DNA of 64,000 bases from Alentia gelatinosa (Eukaryota; Annelida; Polychaeta; Phyllodocida; Polynoidae): the NCBI GenBank assembly GCA_950022655.1, contig OX465579.1:136347118-136411117 (forward strand). The letters are read 5' to 3'. Shown here one piece after another: positions 46,560 to 58,099 of the stretch; the stretch's first letter is position 1, and the number at the start of each line of letters is the position of its first letter. Below the pieces are notes generated by a model. The model did no database searches and was not told the DNA's origin. It saw nothing but the letters and a program-made list of their open reading frames with translations. The position numbers and the translations under genes were made by a program.

Positions 46560-47125
46560 TCCCCTATACAAGGGTCTATACCCGTCTGCATGGAATGGCC
46601 GCAGTCCCATCCCTTCACCTCCATCCCAACTTCCACCCCAGTGGTCGCATCCATCAGAGCAGCAGGGGCTGTGGCCAAATCTGGCGTCCGTCAGTTGACG
46701 TCGGGCGGCGACAAGGTCGGCGACAGGCGGCCGACAGCGGGATACATCAAAGTAGACGCCGCCTGCATTAGGTGCTTAGTGCGCAGGCGCGCGTCGCAGC
46801 CACCTGACAATGGCGGCTCAGCCGGGCCCCATCTATTCTTGCCGGGGCCACATAATTGGCCAGGGCTGATGGCTGGCAGGCCCCCGGGCCGCGGCCTGGC
46901 GCTGTCAGCGGGGCCGCACGCCCGACAGCCCCGGGAGGCGGTGGCTGCCCCACCCGGGGACCTGAGGGCGTCATCCGGCGACAGGGGGGAAGGGGAGGGT
47001 GTCTCGTGGGGGACGGGGAGCAGTGGACACATCCCCCTCCCACCCCATGGTCTCAGACCCCAGACGGCTGAACGTGCAGCCAGGTGTCACAATGTTATGC
47101 CGCCTGCCATCCGCAGTCACCCCCG
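46560..47125. other. CpG island carrying the longest open frame
   Basis: C-rich 46560-46660, GC core 46670-47110. A 291-codon frame (46548-47423) crosses the island and the following C-rich tract. It is Pro/Ala/Ser/Arg-rich with no domain, and open frames also exist on the opposite strand. I treat it as chance openness of GC-rich DNA. Confidence 0.5.
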
Positions 47126-47129
47126 GCCC

Positions 47130-48300
47130 TGTGTGAAGAGCCCGGCGACCCCCGCCCCACCCCTGTGCACGTCCGCCACCCGCCCACATCTGCACGCGTG
47201 TCCCCCGTGGCGCATACTGATGCACGGAGAGACGGCACGAGCCTCTGTTGTGTCCGACACGTCAGTTACCACGCCACTCGTGCCCCTTCCAGCCACTCCC
47301 ATATCCAACCCGACACATGTACATACCCCCAATCCCATTATGTGGTCACCCTTCGGCCAACCACGTTTCACCCTCCAGGTCATTCACCTTTCTGCCCGCA
47401 TACACAATTCATCCAGTGCTTAACCGAGATCTCTCACACGTATCCCTCCAAACTACTTGAGTCCATTTTGTCAAACTCATCTTCTTCACTTCGTCCTTCT
47501 CCTACAGTTCATATTTTCCATTTACCCTGTCCAAAATGTCTCTATGTCAGCCAGTGCTCGTGCTTCTGTGAATTACTTTTCAAACACCCATACTTTATCA
47601 AACCCTGCGGGCTCTTATTCTATCCTTCCCGTCTCTATGTATTTCAGCCTGTGCCCATTCTAATCGTCTCTGTCTTGGTCCAAATCCTATCTCTGCCCCT
47701 CCTCATCATCCACTTCACTATCCGGCATGTCTTCGTATTTCCACTTTAACCACTGACCACCAATCCTGACCGTGCACCGCCCTGCTTATTTTAGTTGTTC
47801 CACTATCCTATCATACTGGCTCTGTGAATTATGCGCGTGTCATAATCTTGGTCATTCTAAAAACCCACAAAGGTATGTTTTATTTCTTTATTCTAATCCT
47901 TTATCCATAGTTCCACAATCCCACTCTCCTTATAACTGAGAAAGACAACTGTAGATTTTTTGTTTCTGTTTAGAGGATCAACTTTCTACTTCTTCTCCTA
48001 CTACTGCTTCACCCAAACCTACCATCCACTGTCCTTTCCCTTTAGCCGCCCGAATAGCGACCCTCTTGTCCACCTATCCCCCGGTCAACCACCCACCCTC
48101 CCCCTCTGCCCGTGTCGCACATGGCCCACCATTAGGCTGACCACTTACACTCCCGTCGTGCGGACACTCTGTCTGACAGCGAAGCCAGTGCCTGAAGCCA
48201 CCGCCCGAAGCCACTGTCGCAGCCAGTGGCCTGGCTTGTCATTGTGCCTGTCCTGACCCCCGACAAGGTCTGCCTGCCCCCTGCCCCCACGCCACCATGC
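47130..48300. other. Long pyrimidine-rich tract
   Basis: CCCATTC/CTCTGCCC words dominate the top strand at 47130-47760 and 47990-48290, with an AT-rich gap. The 221-codon frame is low-complexity. No gene accepted. Confidence 0.55.
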
Positions 48301-48765
48301 GGAGTGAAGGAGGCACTAACACATGCATCTTCATGGTCAGGCACTGCCTGCTATTTTGAAGTGGTCCCAATGGTAATTGGGTTGTCATACGAGGAATAAA
48401 TCCATGTATAAATACATTTTGAAACAGGAAACTTAAAGTCTTTAGTACTTATATGTAAATATACACATTTTATGTATAAATCCTGTTTCATGGATTAATG
48501 TAAAGAGAATAAAGCGTATAAGTTGGATATAGACAGCTAGAAGAGGAGAGAGAAACGGAAAAGAGTAGAGAGAATTAGACAATCAATTATAGACAAACAG
48601 CAACGTCGATATGCATTTTGGTTGTGCACTTATTTCATCCTACAGACTGTAAATTCACCCATCTTATCGGAGGCTCTTGGCTTATACAGCTGTTAGGGGC
48701 ATGACTTAGCTAGAGCATACGGCCATCAATAAAAGCTTAATCGTGAAAGTCCCTAAATGAACGAT
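48300..48765. other. AT-rich spacer
   Basis: ACATTTTGAAACAGGAAA near 48413 and CCTGTTTCATGG near 48482 form a loose inverted pair. Otherwise nothing recognised. Confidence 0.5.
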
Positions 48766-49180
48766 AGATGCGATGAGAAGCGTGAGGGGGCATTATTTAG
48801 GAGCTGTCCTCCTGGGGGCATTGACTGCTCAGAGGTGTGGCTGGGTGGAGCGGGTGAAGGGAGCGAGGTGCGGGTTTATACCGGCACCGACAGGGATCGG
48901 GCAGCGTCGTCACAGCTGAGTGGCGACCGCCGCACCCCGGGACTCTCCCAGCCACCATCATGGACGCCGGTCACGTCCACCGGATGTCAATTCGTGACGC
49001 GACGACGACGGGCGCCAAGTCGGGGCCGACGCGTGGGGACACGGGGGCCTGTTGGGCGGGAGGGAGGCTGACGCGGGCCTGACTGGCGGCATATCCCGCC
49101 CCAAACTCATTGCCCGCCTCCCCAACAAAGCCCCTCCCCTCCCTCTCATAACTCACAAATCATCTCACATTTTCCCTTTT
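48765..49180. other. CpG island with a C-rich tail
   Basis: Unique GC-rich 48780-49085 with GACGACGACGGGCG, C-rich 49090-49150. The 104-codon frame has no domain. Confidence 0.45.
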
Positions 49181-49790
49181 TTGCACATTTGATTCCTCAG
49201 GTGATAAACTATATTGAATCACTCCATTCGGTATCTTAATCAATCTTGTAAGCTTACTGCCGCATAATCTTAGCCATCATCTATACGCTCGATTGCTATC
49301 TTCCTTTTGAAACCTTTAAGCTTGCATGTACTTTCCAGGATGCTGTCTTCCTTTCATACACTCAAACCCAATCCTTTTGCCATTCAAGTTCTCATATCGT
49401 CTAACTAACACTCCAAGTATCCCTCGCCTTCTACTCCACCAACTCCAACCATTTTCACCCTCTGATCCCCTCCCCATCTTTAAGACTACCTCGTGATCGC
49501 GGTCAGACGTCCGCGTCCCCTGACTTCCGGTGGCGCCCATGATGGAGCATCGGCGTCGCGGGGTCAGGCGTCGCTGGGTACCGGTGGCCGACGTTTATTG
49601 GCTCTGTCAGTTGATGGACGATCCGCTGGTTGCCTGCCCGCACGCTGGTCAGTGCCCCTATACATCAAAGCGACCAGCGAGGTCGGTCACACCTGAGAGG
49701 GGGCGGGGCGTGAAGGTCACGTGGTGCTCACCGTCTTCCGGCGACGCAGGTGGGACGCCGATGAAAGCGACACCTTCAAGGGAGTTTTAG
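49180..49790. other. Pyrimidine-rich tract then CpG island
   Basis: C/T-rich 49300-49490. The island at 49490-49780 contains GGTGGCGCCCATGATGG and GGTCACGTGGTGC. No exon identified. Confidence 0.45.
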
Positions 49791-49794
49791 AAGC

Positions 49795-50580
49795 ACAGGA
49801 GGCTGAAATATATATGTTATGATCGATTATGATAAGATTGCATATTGTTGCCATCCTTCCTTAGAAGTTTTGTACGGTGCTCCTAAGTCTTTAAAGTGCT
49901 TCGAACTTGCATTTAGAGTTGGGGATTGTTGTTAGGAAGAGGTATAGCATAACCTTTATTGCTAAGCAATACACATTCAATAGCTAGGAGGACTGTAGCA
50001 ATCTTTTCTATACTCTTGCACATTTTGTCAATAAACTGTGTAATGCATGTTAAATATATCCACAGAAAGGCTTACTTTTAGTAGTAAGATAATTAATATG
50101 TCATAAAATCCTAGACAGATAATGAATTGAAAGAAATTTAAAAAAGGAAAAACATACAAAATGAAGTCCGTGGGAAGTAAGGTTTCTAAAAGCTGATTTT
50201 GGTATAAGCCCTTTGTGTTACATAGATGAAAGATGGGTTCCATGGCCTGCTGGAATATAGGGCATGCGGAAATAGATATACATAGTTTCATGATTACAGT
50301 AGCCATGTTACATTGCATGTAAATCTTCCAACACAGCTCTATGTTAACACAGATGAACGCCCAGGCTAAAAAGACCAATTCCCACAGAGGATTTAAACGA
50401 TTACTAAGCCTGAGCTGCTCTATCGATCATGAGAGCAAACACTACCGACTCAACCTCATCCCCTTCACTCTCTTTTCCTCGACACACACACACACGGCTC
50501 GTTAATAAGAACACATAACTCGTCACTATGATCCTATCCGTTGTACGCCAAACCCCCTCCGACATTGCCTCGCTTGACCC
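49795..50580. other. AT-rich spacer
   Basis: The 116-codon minus-strand frame (50028-50378) is hydrophobic (Phe/Leu/Ile/Cys-rich) but shows no recognisable family, so I leave it uncalled. Confidence 0.5.
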
Positions 50581-50599
50581 TTCCCTGTCCCTACTGAAC

Positions 50600-50680
50600 C
50601 TACGCCTGACCCCGGTCATGACCTTGGGGTTGACCTCGGGGACTGACCTTGAGGGGTGGATGGGGATGACCTGACGGAAT
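50600..50680. promoter_or_regulatory. Phased nuclear-receptor half-site array
   Basis: TGACCC/TGACCT starts at 50607, 50619, 50631, 50644 and 50667, all on one strand, with a near-12-bp step for the first four. TGACCTTGA at 50644-50652 is the exact complement of TCAAGGTCA, the extended ERR/NR5A monomer site. TGACCTTGG at 50619-50627 is one base off. Binding is inferred. Confidence 0.45.
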
Positions 50681-51115
50681 GGCCCAATCAGGTACGGCGA
50701 GCAATGCGGTCCTTAAAGATGATGTATGGGTGAGTATGGGGGTGGAAGGGTGCAGTGAGCCCGCACAGGGCATGTATTAATAATTAGGCCGACACAATGC
50801 TAACACCGTAATTTACGAGTAGCCACATTAGTGGCGACAGGCGAGCGACGGGACACCCGGCCATTCATAACTTCTACGTGACGTATGAGGGTACATTACG
50901 CCGGGGCAGCGGTTTTATGGAGGGTAAGGAGATCCAGACTGACAACCACTACAACCCCCAATCCCTTCCCAACACACGCCCACGTGCTGTATCCTACAGC
51001 CCCGACATTATATCTTATACAAGCTCTTCAGACATAATATAGGCCGATTAAAAAGGGGTCAAGAACTATTGAAATCATTTTTTTTAAACTGCTACATAGA
51101 CTGTATTATTCCTCT
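50680..51115. other. Small island and AT-rich spacer
   Basis: GC-mixed unique DNA to 50930, a short CAACCCC/CCCACG patch near 50950-51000, then AT-rich up to the MITE insertion. Confidence 0.5.
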
Positions 51116-51116
51116 A

Positions 51117-51858
51117 AGGCCTGGCGTCCACCTACCACGATGGTCTACAACACACTTCCCGATAGCTACGATTTGAAATGCCCAAATCGCGACCTATCGG
51201 GAGGTTCCCGATTGTTTCAAATTGTTGAAATCGTAGAGCGTAGAAACGCCTTGGGAGGACCAAAACATAAACCATGGTCACGATTGGCTCACTATTCAAT
51301 TGGTGATTCACAGTAGATCTCAGGCATGATTTTAATATTGATATTTACTATAATTTTGGAAACATTGAATGAATCCGAAAATTTTTCTACATCTATTTAC
51401 AATATATTATGATATTATTTTCAAACACTAAAACAATCAAATTGAACAATATAACTGTGGTAGAATAATAATTCCAATATGAAACTATTATTTTCAGACA
51501 CTTAGACTTCATGAAATAATATCATATTTACATCGATTATATATCTATATGCGCCCTACCTAATTCCAGAATTTCATAATTTTCCGCTAATTATTTCATC
51601 CACAAGAGGTTTTTTCCTGTTAAATCACCTCCAATAGGCTACGACAGTCTACACAATTTCCAACATGTTGGAAGTTATCGGGACCTCTACGATTGGCGTT
51701 TTCAATCGCAGCCTATCGTGAGCTGTCGTAGACGGAATCGCAGAAACCTGTCCCACCTACCACGATTTTGGTTGACCTCACGATAGAATCGGAATGGTGT
51801 CGGGAAGGCCGTCGTAAGGCCAATCGGGACCGGAATCGTGGTAGGTGGGGGCCGGGTT
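51117..51858. mobile_element. 742-bp foldback element (family 1, long copy)
   Basis: The left end AGGCCTGGCGTCCACCTACC matches the MITE at 23012-23301 (two differences in 20 bases). The right end, reversed, carries CACCTACCACGAT behind a divergent terminus. TA flanks both sides (51115-51116, 51859-51860). Arms contain repeated ATCGGGA/TCCCGAT and CTACGATT words. A second CCCACCTACCACGATT at about 51752-51767 makes a ~106-bp sub-palindrome with the right end. The centre (about 51290-51600) is AT-rich with no transposase frame. Confidence 0.87.
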
Positions 51859-51859
51859 T

Positions 51860-52790
51860 AAACCCACAACATTGTATCCCATCACTATGGGGCCATTTCC
51901 AAGCAGAAAGTGGACCTCATTATGGAAAGTAAGGATTGGATATAACTACACACATCGTTACATAAATTATGCTTCTAAATGCCATTAGCTACAATCTACA
52001 ATCTGCAAGGCAGATTAATGTTAACATTTTCAACCTATATTATCTCTAGACACCTATCTACAAACCCACACACCAAGGCTCGGCCCACAGCTACTCCGAG
52101 ATGAGTTATTACAGCATTCATGATGAGAAGCATGAATTTCCATTTGACTTCCCTTTACATCATCAAATGCAAGGTAAGGTAGTCGTGTCTCGGAGAATGA
52201 AGGGTGGAAGTGGCATCGGCGCAAGTATGAACCAAATGCATCAAGTGAAACAATGTATCTCTGTAAATATTTCAAAAGCACAACCGTTATGTATGTTTAC
52301 TGGTATATGTTTCTAAAGGGTTACAACTGCTCAACCGCAAAACACCAATATATAGTGACTGTGATAAGTGAATAAACTGTGGGTATAATATGCAAACTGT
52401 GTAAACATACATTGTATGTGAAGTGAGCAAATGAGTCCCTGTAATGAGTAGTTACGTACAGAAACTACACCACGTGACACGATATCCAACTGATGACTTG
52501 TAATGCAACTCGGGAAATATGCTTGGGTCAGATACAATATCAAGGCATACCAAAAGCGAAATACATGTAAATCATAGATTCTTGGTAAAAGCTAAGCATA
52601 AAAGGTGTAACCTATATGTATACAATCTGTAGAGTACATGCATGCATAAAGAATAGTCCTCCGAGGAAAACTGGCAGACTGGCTCATTTAAACGGGACAT
52701 GATGTAGCGAGCAGGTAAAAGGGCGAGGACGGCGGGGTAGGTGATGGTGGTGGTGAAGATGGGCTAGTGGAAGAATTAAAGTGGTAATAG
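51860..52790. other. AT-rich spacer
   Basis: No gene, RNA or repeat recognised on either strand. Confidence 0.55.
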
Positions 52791-52799
52791 GCGGCAGTC

Positions 52800-53092
52800 G
52801 GCGGCGCTATATATAAATGATTCAGGCGGCGCTGTCAGTTGAACACGAGTCAGACATTATGAATTCATGACGACTTGGCGGTTTTTGGTCGACACGCCGT
52901 ATGCCATACATCAGCTTGAGCAGCTCAGCCTGCGGGCGGGAGTGGCTCGGTTCGCCGTATGCCAGGCGCAAACACATCCACACTACAACCACCACCACCG
53001 ATTCCTAATGAAAAAGACGGAAAAAAAACCACCCTCCTCATGCGAGATCAGCAACCAATTGAGTCACTCAATGGAATTACAGTTGGCGCATT
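52800..53092 (+). promoter_or_regulatory. TATA + initiator core-promoter-like site with short ORF
   Basis: TATATATAAAT at 52808-52818 is followed by TCAGTT with its A at 52837, 25-29 bp downstream. That fits TATA-to-Inr spacing, and TCAGT is the classic animal initiator core. An ATG at 52859 makes a 3-codon frame. A second at 52867 opens 75 codons to 53092 (starts MTTWRFLVDTPYAIHQLEQL) with no domain I recognise. Promoter function and coding are both unproven. Confidence 0.25.
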
Positions 53093-53099
53093 AGTGTAA

Positions 53100-53720
53100 T
53101 ATTTCCTGTTAACAATGTTAGAGCTGCTCGCGGGAGACAATGTAGGGGCAAGGGGGTGCTGGAAGAAAGATGTAGCGATGGGGTAAAAACAGCGACGGGT
53201 GCATTATTTAGATTGAAATGGATATACGTTTTGTGTCGGGCCTGGGCGAGCTATGTTCAAGGCAGGAGTTGATTAATCCGCTCGTGGGCTGCCGGCAAAG
53301 CCTTGTGGGAATAACTCATTCCAATACACCCGCCCTGTGGCAGGGGAAAATTAAACCATCAGGCCTGACGAGCAGCTATCCGCCTTACCCCCAGCCCTCT
53401 CCACCCTTCAACCCCACCCCCTTACCCGGTTTTTTCACCCAGGATACTGTTGCTTAACCATTCATGATAGAGTGTTCATGGAAGGTACCAGGCAGCCGCG
53501 CGCCGCACCGCTGCAACCGATGACATAATTGATATGTATGACACCATTTAGCGTAATTAAACCAATTAATCATCCTCAAAAGGTTTAGCAATTAGTGCGG
53601 GCGGCCTATTGTTGGGTCGGAGCGGCGGCGGGCGCCCATCTATCATTATGTTTTCATGCGCGGAATGTGATATTAGATTGTGGTCGTTTGTCGGCAGGCT
53701 CCGGCGACGTTAAATAGCCT
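53100..53720. promoter_or_regulatory. Island with homeodomain-site cluster
   Basis: CATAATTGAT (53524-53533), TAATTAA (53554-53560) and AATTAATCA (53565-53573) lie within 50 bp of unique DNA flanked by GC-rich sequence. A short C-rich stretch is at 53385-53440. It resembles developmental enhancers; conservation is untested. Confidence 0.35.
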
Positions 53721-54300
53721 CGACTTGACAAGCCCGGCCAGCCCAGCGATTGGCTTCCAAGCCGGCTCCGAGACGCTACCAGATTGCCCTATTGAAATTG
53801 AGATAGATAATCACCATTTGAATCTGATTCTGATGAGATTGAAAACCAAAACCTTGTGCATTGCTTGGCGTCAGTGGCGTCGGCTAGGTTTTGCTTCTTA
53901 TATCCTCAAGGCTCTCTCCATAGGATGTAGCTGGAAGCGGAAGAGATTGCCTCGACTTGAATGAAAAGGAGAGAGTGAACGTGGAGTGATCCAGGACTCA
54001 ATGCATATTCACGACATTATTGTTTGTTGCCAGGACCCTGTGGCCGCTTTCTAAGAGCAGAACCACGCCGCTTCCGATCAATTCTCCCCCATGCCCGCCG
54101 CGCCATGCACACCCGGGGCCTGCATGTGCTTCATTTTTACCCGGCGCCTCTTGGTGTCGGTGCAGGTGCTGTATTAACAACCTCCACCTGCGAGCAGCTC
54201 AGTCCATCCCCCAGAATGCCAGATTCAATCCGAGCAGTTTCGGACGTGCTCTGACAGCTCTGACAAAGAGCCTCTTTCGATGAGAAGCCTTGAGGAGTTC
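53720..54300. other. Mixed GC island
   Basis: Unique sequence with CGCC/GGCC words at 54030-54200. Frames of 76-94 codons show no domain. Confidence 0.45.
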
Positions 54301-54950
54301 CTTAGACCAAAGCTCACAAGGACTTAGTTTCGTCAAGGTGTTCTACCTCATCCCATGAACTTTCGTGCTACAAAGCAGATGTTGTGAGCGGCTCATACTT
54401 TAAAAAGACATCTCGGTTGGTTAACTCATGACGGAGTAACTACTTGGGATATCCCAAAGGCTAAGCAGCATTTCCATTCCTGAACTAGCCTAAACTTATT
54501 TCAATCACTCGCAGGATTTCATATGAATATTTCAGGAGGCTTTTGATAGCATTGATAACAAATTAAAGACTATTCATAATCTGTGCAAACTGTGATCTTC
54601 TGATCCATCATTAATCAAATCTCCTCCTCTTAATCATCTTGAGCACTAACACAAGACCTGCTATATATGCTATAGCTACCGATTTGTTTTCTAACTTATC
54701 TCAGAAGAAGGATAAACTTTCTATTAAACATTTGATTTTTCCATATACAGAGATACATATATTACACATTTCCATATATCAATATGTACTTATATGATAT
54801 ATGAGCATAAGTTGAAAAGCGAATAGCATATACCTGTAGAAGATAAATAGATATTTACTCATGTTTATTTAGAGACAAGAGCGAATGCTAAGCTGTCATA
54901 ACGCCACTCAGCTGCCTGTGCTTGGAGATTAAACATTCTGGGGCCTCTTG
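54300..54950. other. AT-rich spacer
   Basis: Nothing recognised. TA-rich words at 54745-54800 without a clean repeat unit. Confidence 0.55.
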
Positions 54951-54959
54951 GAGTCGTAT

Positions 54960-55130
54960 GGCCAACACTCTTGCGCCTTCCCGACATGCGCAGAGTCCGC
55001 ACGTCCGATCTACATCCGGTTTGACCTTTCTGTGCCGCGCGCTCTGCATGTCGGTCGTAACCGACCCTGACGCTAGGGGCCGCTTATATCTAATTGTTGT
55101 CATGGCAACGCGTCGGGGTCACGTACACAG
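54960..55130. promoter_or_regulatory. CpG island promoter-like region with RFX X-box
   Basis: GTTGTCATGGCAAC at 55096-55109 is one base from the palindromic RFX X-box and fits the DAF-19 consensus RYYNYYATRRNRAC at every position. Upstream are ACATGCGCAG (NRF1-like, about 54983) and ACATCCGGTTT (Ets-like, about 55012). This trio is typical of CpG promoters, and X-boxes mark ciliary genes in many animals. No exon could be joined to it. Confidence 0.4.
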
Positions 55131-55299
55131 AGGGGTTGTGAGGTTGATAGCTGCCTCTCCAAGATCTCAACCCATCAAGTGGTACTAAACATGCAATTAT
55201 TGTTTTCATGCTCTTTCCTTTTATGACTCTGGCTGTATCTAAAGGCGAGAGGTTCATGTTTATCTGCATTGCTTTGCGTGTTATTAAGTGCTAGGACTG

Positions 55300-55745
55300 A
55301 GTAAGTCGTCCGTCCACCCACACTGTCGCCACCAACGCCCTAATTAGACGAGAATGGCGTTACTCCAAGCGGGCTTCCCATGTTCCCATTGGCATCAATT
55401 GTTGATGACTTTTATCTCCAAAGAGGTTTATAATCGTGTTGCTCGGTCGGGCGAGCAAACAAAGGAAACATGAACGCGCATAATGCTTTAGTACACAATT
55501 AGGGGTCTTTATGTACAATGTAAAATGCTAATGAGATAAGTCATTCATTGTAACCGATTTGATTATATTGAAATGTACATGGTTTTTAGAGGCACGGAAC
55601 AATTAGTATATATTAATTGTTGTCTCTTCATCATAACAATTACGATTAGGACACTTTTATGGTAATTTGAATTACTTGTAACGCAGATGGAAGACAATTA
55701 GCTTGATTTCAATTACTTATTAGTCAATGATTCATCCTGTTATTG
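55300..55745. promoter_or_regulatory. CNE-like block
   Basis: Unique mixed-GC DNA dense in homeodomain, Fox and Pou-like words: CCTAATTAGACG, CATCAATTGTTGATG, AGCAAACAAAGGAAACATG, CACAATTAGG, TGCTAATGAG. Contains a 7-bp hairpin TTGCTCG...CGAGCAA near 55440-55457. Developmental enhancer is the leading guess. Confidence 0.35.
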
Positions 55746-56195
55746 ACTTAGATCTACCGACATGATGTTCAGTGAGATGCCCCATTAGAGCTGCGGACCT
55801 CTTAGAGATAACGTAATACATCATGAATTGTTTCAAGTACATTGATATTGTGTGTGTCCTAAAAGATGCCGATAAGTTCTCTGAATGTGGTAGATCTTCT
55901 AAGAGAATATCTGTAGAGTCGGTGTGACAGATAATAATAACTATAAAAAGGTTATATTATGTATATATATACACTATGTCTTCCGAATGTTGCATTCTTC
56001 CCTGCATTGAAATAAATGCGTCAATATTCAAGACCAATAGATACAACTGATCATGAAGAGACAATAGATTTTGCATTCCAGACAAGCGAATAGAATGAAT
56101 GCTATACATAGAAATATATAGATTTCAACCTTCCCCTTTTTTATTTCCGGCACTTTCCAAGAGGCTACTTATCTAGTCGTGTGACCATGTGTAGA
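55745..56195. other. AT-rich spacer
   Basis: No feature recognised. Confidence 0.55.
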
Positions 56196-56560
56196 TGGGG
56201 TACGGCTGACCCCTGACCCAGTCGGGTGCTGACCCCTGACCCCAGACCCTGTTGGCAGATTCAGGACTTGATCCGGGCACGCTGTATGCTGGATCCCCCG
56301 ACGCGGTGACACGACTCTGTGGCTTGATGTTTACAAATTGATCAGAGTATTACGCGGGATGTGGGTGGGGGAAGGGGGCGGTAGGAGTGGGGCGGTTCTG
56401 TGCGGGGGTTGTCCGGGGTTTGTCCGGGGATTGTCCCGCTCATACCGGCCACGGTAGATCTGATCCAGGGCGGTCGGCCCAGGATCCCCCGGGATCCGCC
56501 CCCCTCGAGGTAACAAATAAGGCCAGGTAAGCCTCAGTACTCGCCTTGATCCTCTCATCA
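56195..56560. promoter_or_regulatory. Paired DR1 nuclear-receptor element, then G-rich tract
   Basis: GCTGACCCCTGACCC occurs identically at 56205-56219 and 56228-56242. Each copy is TGACCC-C-TGACCC, a direct repeat with one-base spacing as used by RXR, HNF4 and COUP-type receptors. A G-rich GGGGGTTGTCCGGGG-type stretch follows at 56340-56435. Confidence 0.45.
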
Positions 56561-57240
56561 GCCTAAAATAACCCCCTCACCTCCCCTTGACTAGGCGCCC
56601 CTCCGCCTAGCCCTCTCTACATCAATTGACCTGCTCAAAGGTGCCACCACGTACTGTTCCTACCTGTCGGGCTATTACCTCCATATCTAGCTGTTTTACT
56701 GGTTTATCTATATAAATATGACAGGAAAGATTTTGGTGGTACTACAGAATTGGTATATAGAATATTTCGAGAGGGTCTCGATTGATATATTAATGAGACA
56801 CCTTGAGGCTTTCTGAAAAATGCATAAATTCTGTAAAGAATCATTCAAAGCCGAATGATAATTCAAATGTAAGAAGGATTTACACATGTATCATTATTAC
56901 AGGTTTTATTCCATGTGTTAAATGCTCACTTTTAAATGTTATGTCGATCAAATTGTGCTTGTGGAAGTAGCCTTACTTTAGGACCGTGACACTCCATTAT
57001 ATCCAATTCTATATATTGGTCACCTATATTATATTAGTTACCTCCGTGACCGTGGAAACAAAATGCCCACCTTTACCACCGAATACTGTTTATGTTTTAC
57101 TTGCAATAAATACGTGTCCATCCACTTACCTATATAGCTAACCTTCACCAATCATACCCTAGTATATTCCTTTTATAACTCCTTTTATCCAATCCCACTT
57201 GATAATGTGTCCAGTGTTTTCCCCTTTCTGCATGCCTTTA
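56560..57240. other. AT-rich spacer
   Basis: No gene or repeat recognised. Mildly pyrimidine-rich near the end. Confidence 0.55.
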
Positions 57241-58095
57241 CTCTCCTCGCCTTTCGCTTTGAGCACCTCCCAGGTGAGGGTCACACGGCCTTACGCCCCA
57301 CCAGAATCTGCTCAGACCTGCTCACAACCACTCAAATCGGACGTCAATAACAAGACATGACTCCCCACTCGGTGTACTCCCTCCCACCCATCCGGCGAGC
57401 CGGTGTACTTACTGACTACGGGCGCTGATGGCTGCGGACCGGGGACTGTGGGGAACCCGCCCCGTGACAAAGTGCCTCTTTCGCCAGCCGCCACCGCGAG
57501 TAATTGACGTGGGCTCCTGAGCAGCTCGCCTCGATATCCGAGCATAATTTCATAAGGGCCCGCTGGCAAGCGATGCTGGGAGACTCGTTGGGAGCGATGC
57601 AGTGTGTGAACGAGGTAGAAGCTGTAAGATTCCTGCGCGGATGAAGTTGTGTGGAGGTTGATATAATATTATAGGTGTGATGTAGTGAGGAACGGATGCA
57701 ACCCCCCAACATCAAATTCACACGCAGAATTGCTAGTTAGAAGCTTACTGTGTGGAAGATCCTATATCAAGACGTTTAATCATGAATCACGCCAATAGAC
57801 TTTAAATACATATCCTTTACAGAGTAATCATATGGAGGTATGTACACTAAAACAAATCTTTACTAGAAAGAAATACTTTGACAGATTATACATCAGTCGG
57901 ATTAATACCCAAACCCGCTGTGGGTGCCTTGACTCGGCGTCTAGTCAGTCAAGAAGAAGGCCTCTCATATCGTACAAATCTGCATGTTTGAATCCACCTC
58001 CTACTCCCCCTCCGCTCCCACCGAGCAATTCATCATCGTCTCGGGCAGCTAATAGCATCTACTCGCAGCGAGCAGTTAGCGGCGCGCGCCCTACT
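57240..58095. other. Island and spacer
   Basis: GC-rich unique DNA 57260-57620 contains GTAATTGACGTGG near 57501. AT-rich 57650-57900, C-rich CTCCCCCTCCGCTCCC near 58005. No gene seen. Confidence 0.45.
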
Positions 58096-58099
58096 AGCC

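Noticed and set aside
46548..47423. 291-codon open frame, the longest in the window
   Set aside because: It spans a GC island and a C-rich tract, is Pro/Ala/Ser/Arg-rich, has no recognisable domain, and overlaps open frames on the other strand.
53820..53850. CTGATGAG...GAAA considered as a hammerhead ribozyme core
   Set aside because: No stem II between the core boxes and no flanking stems.
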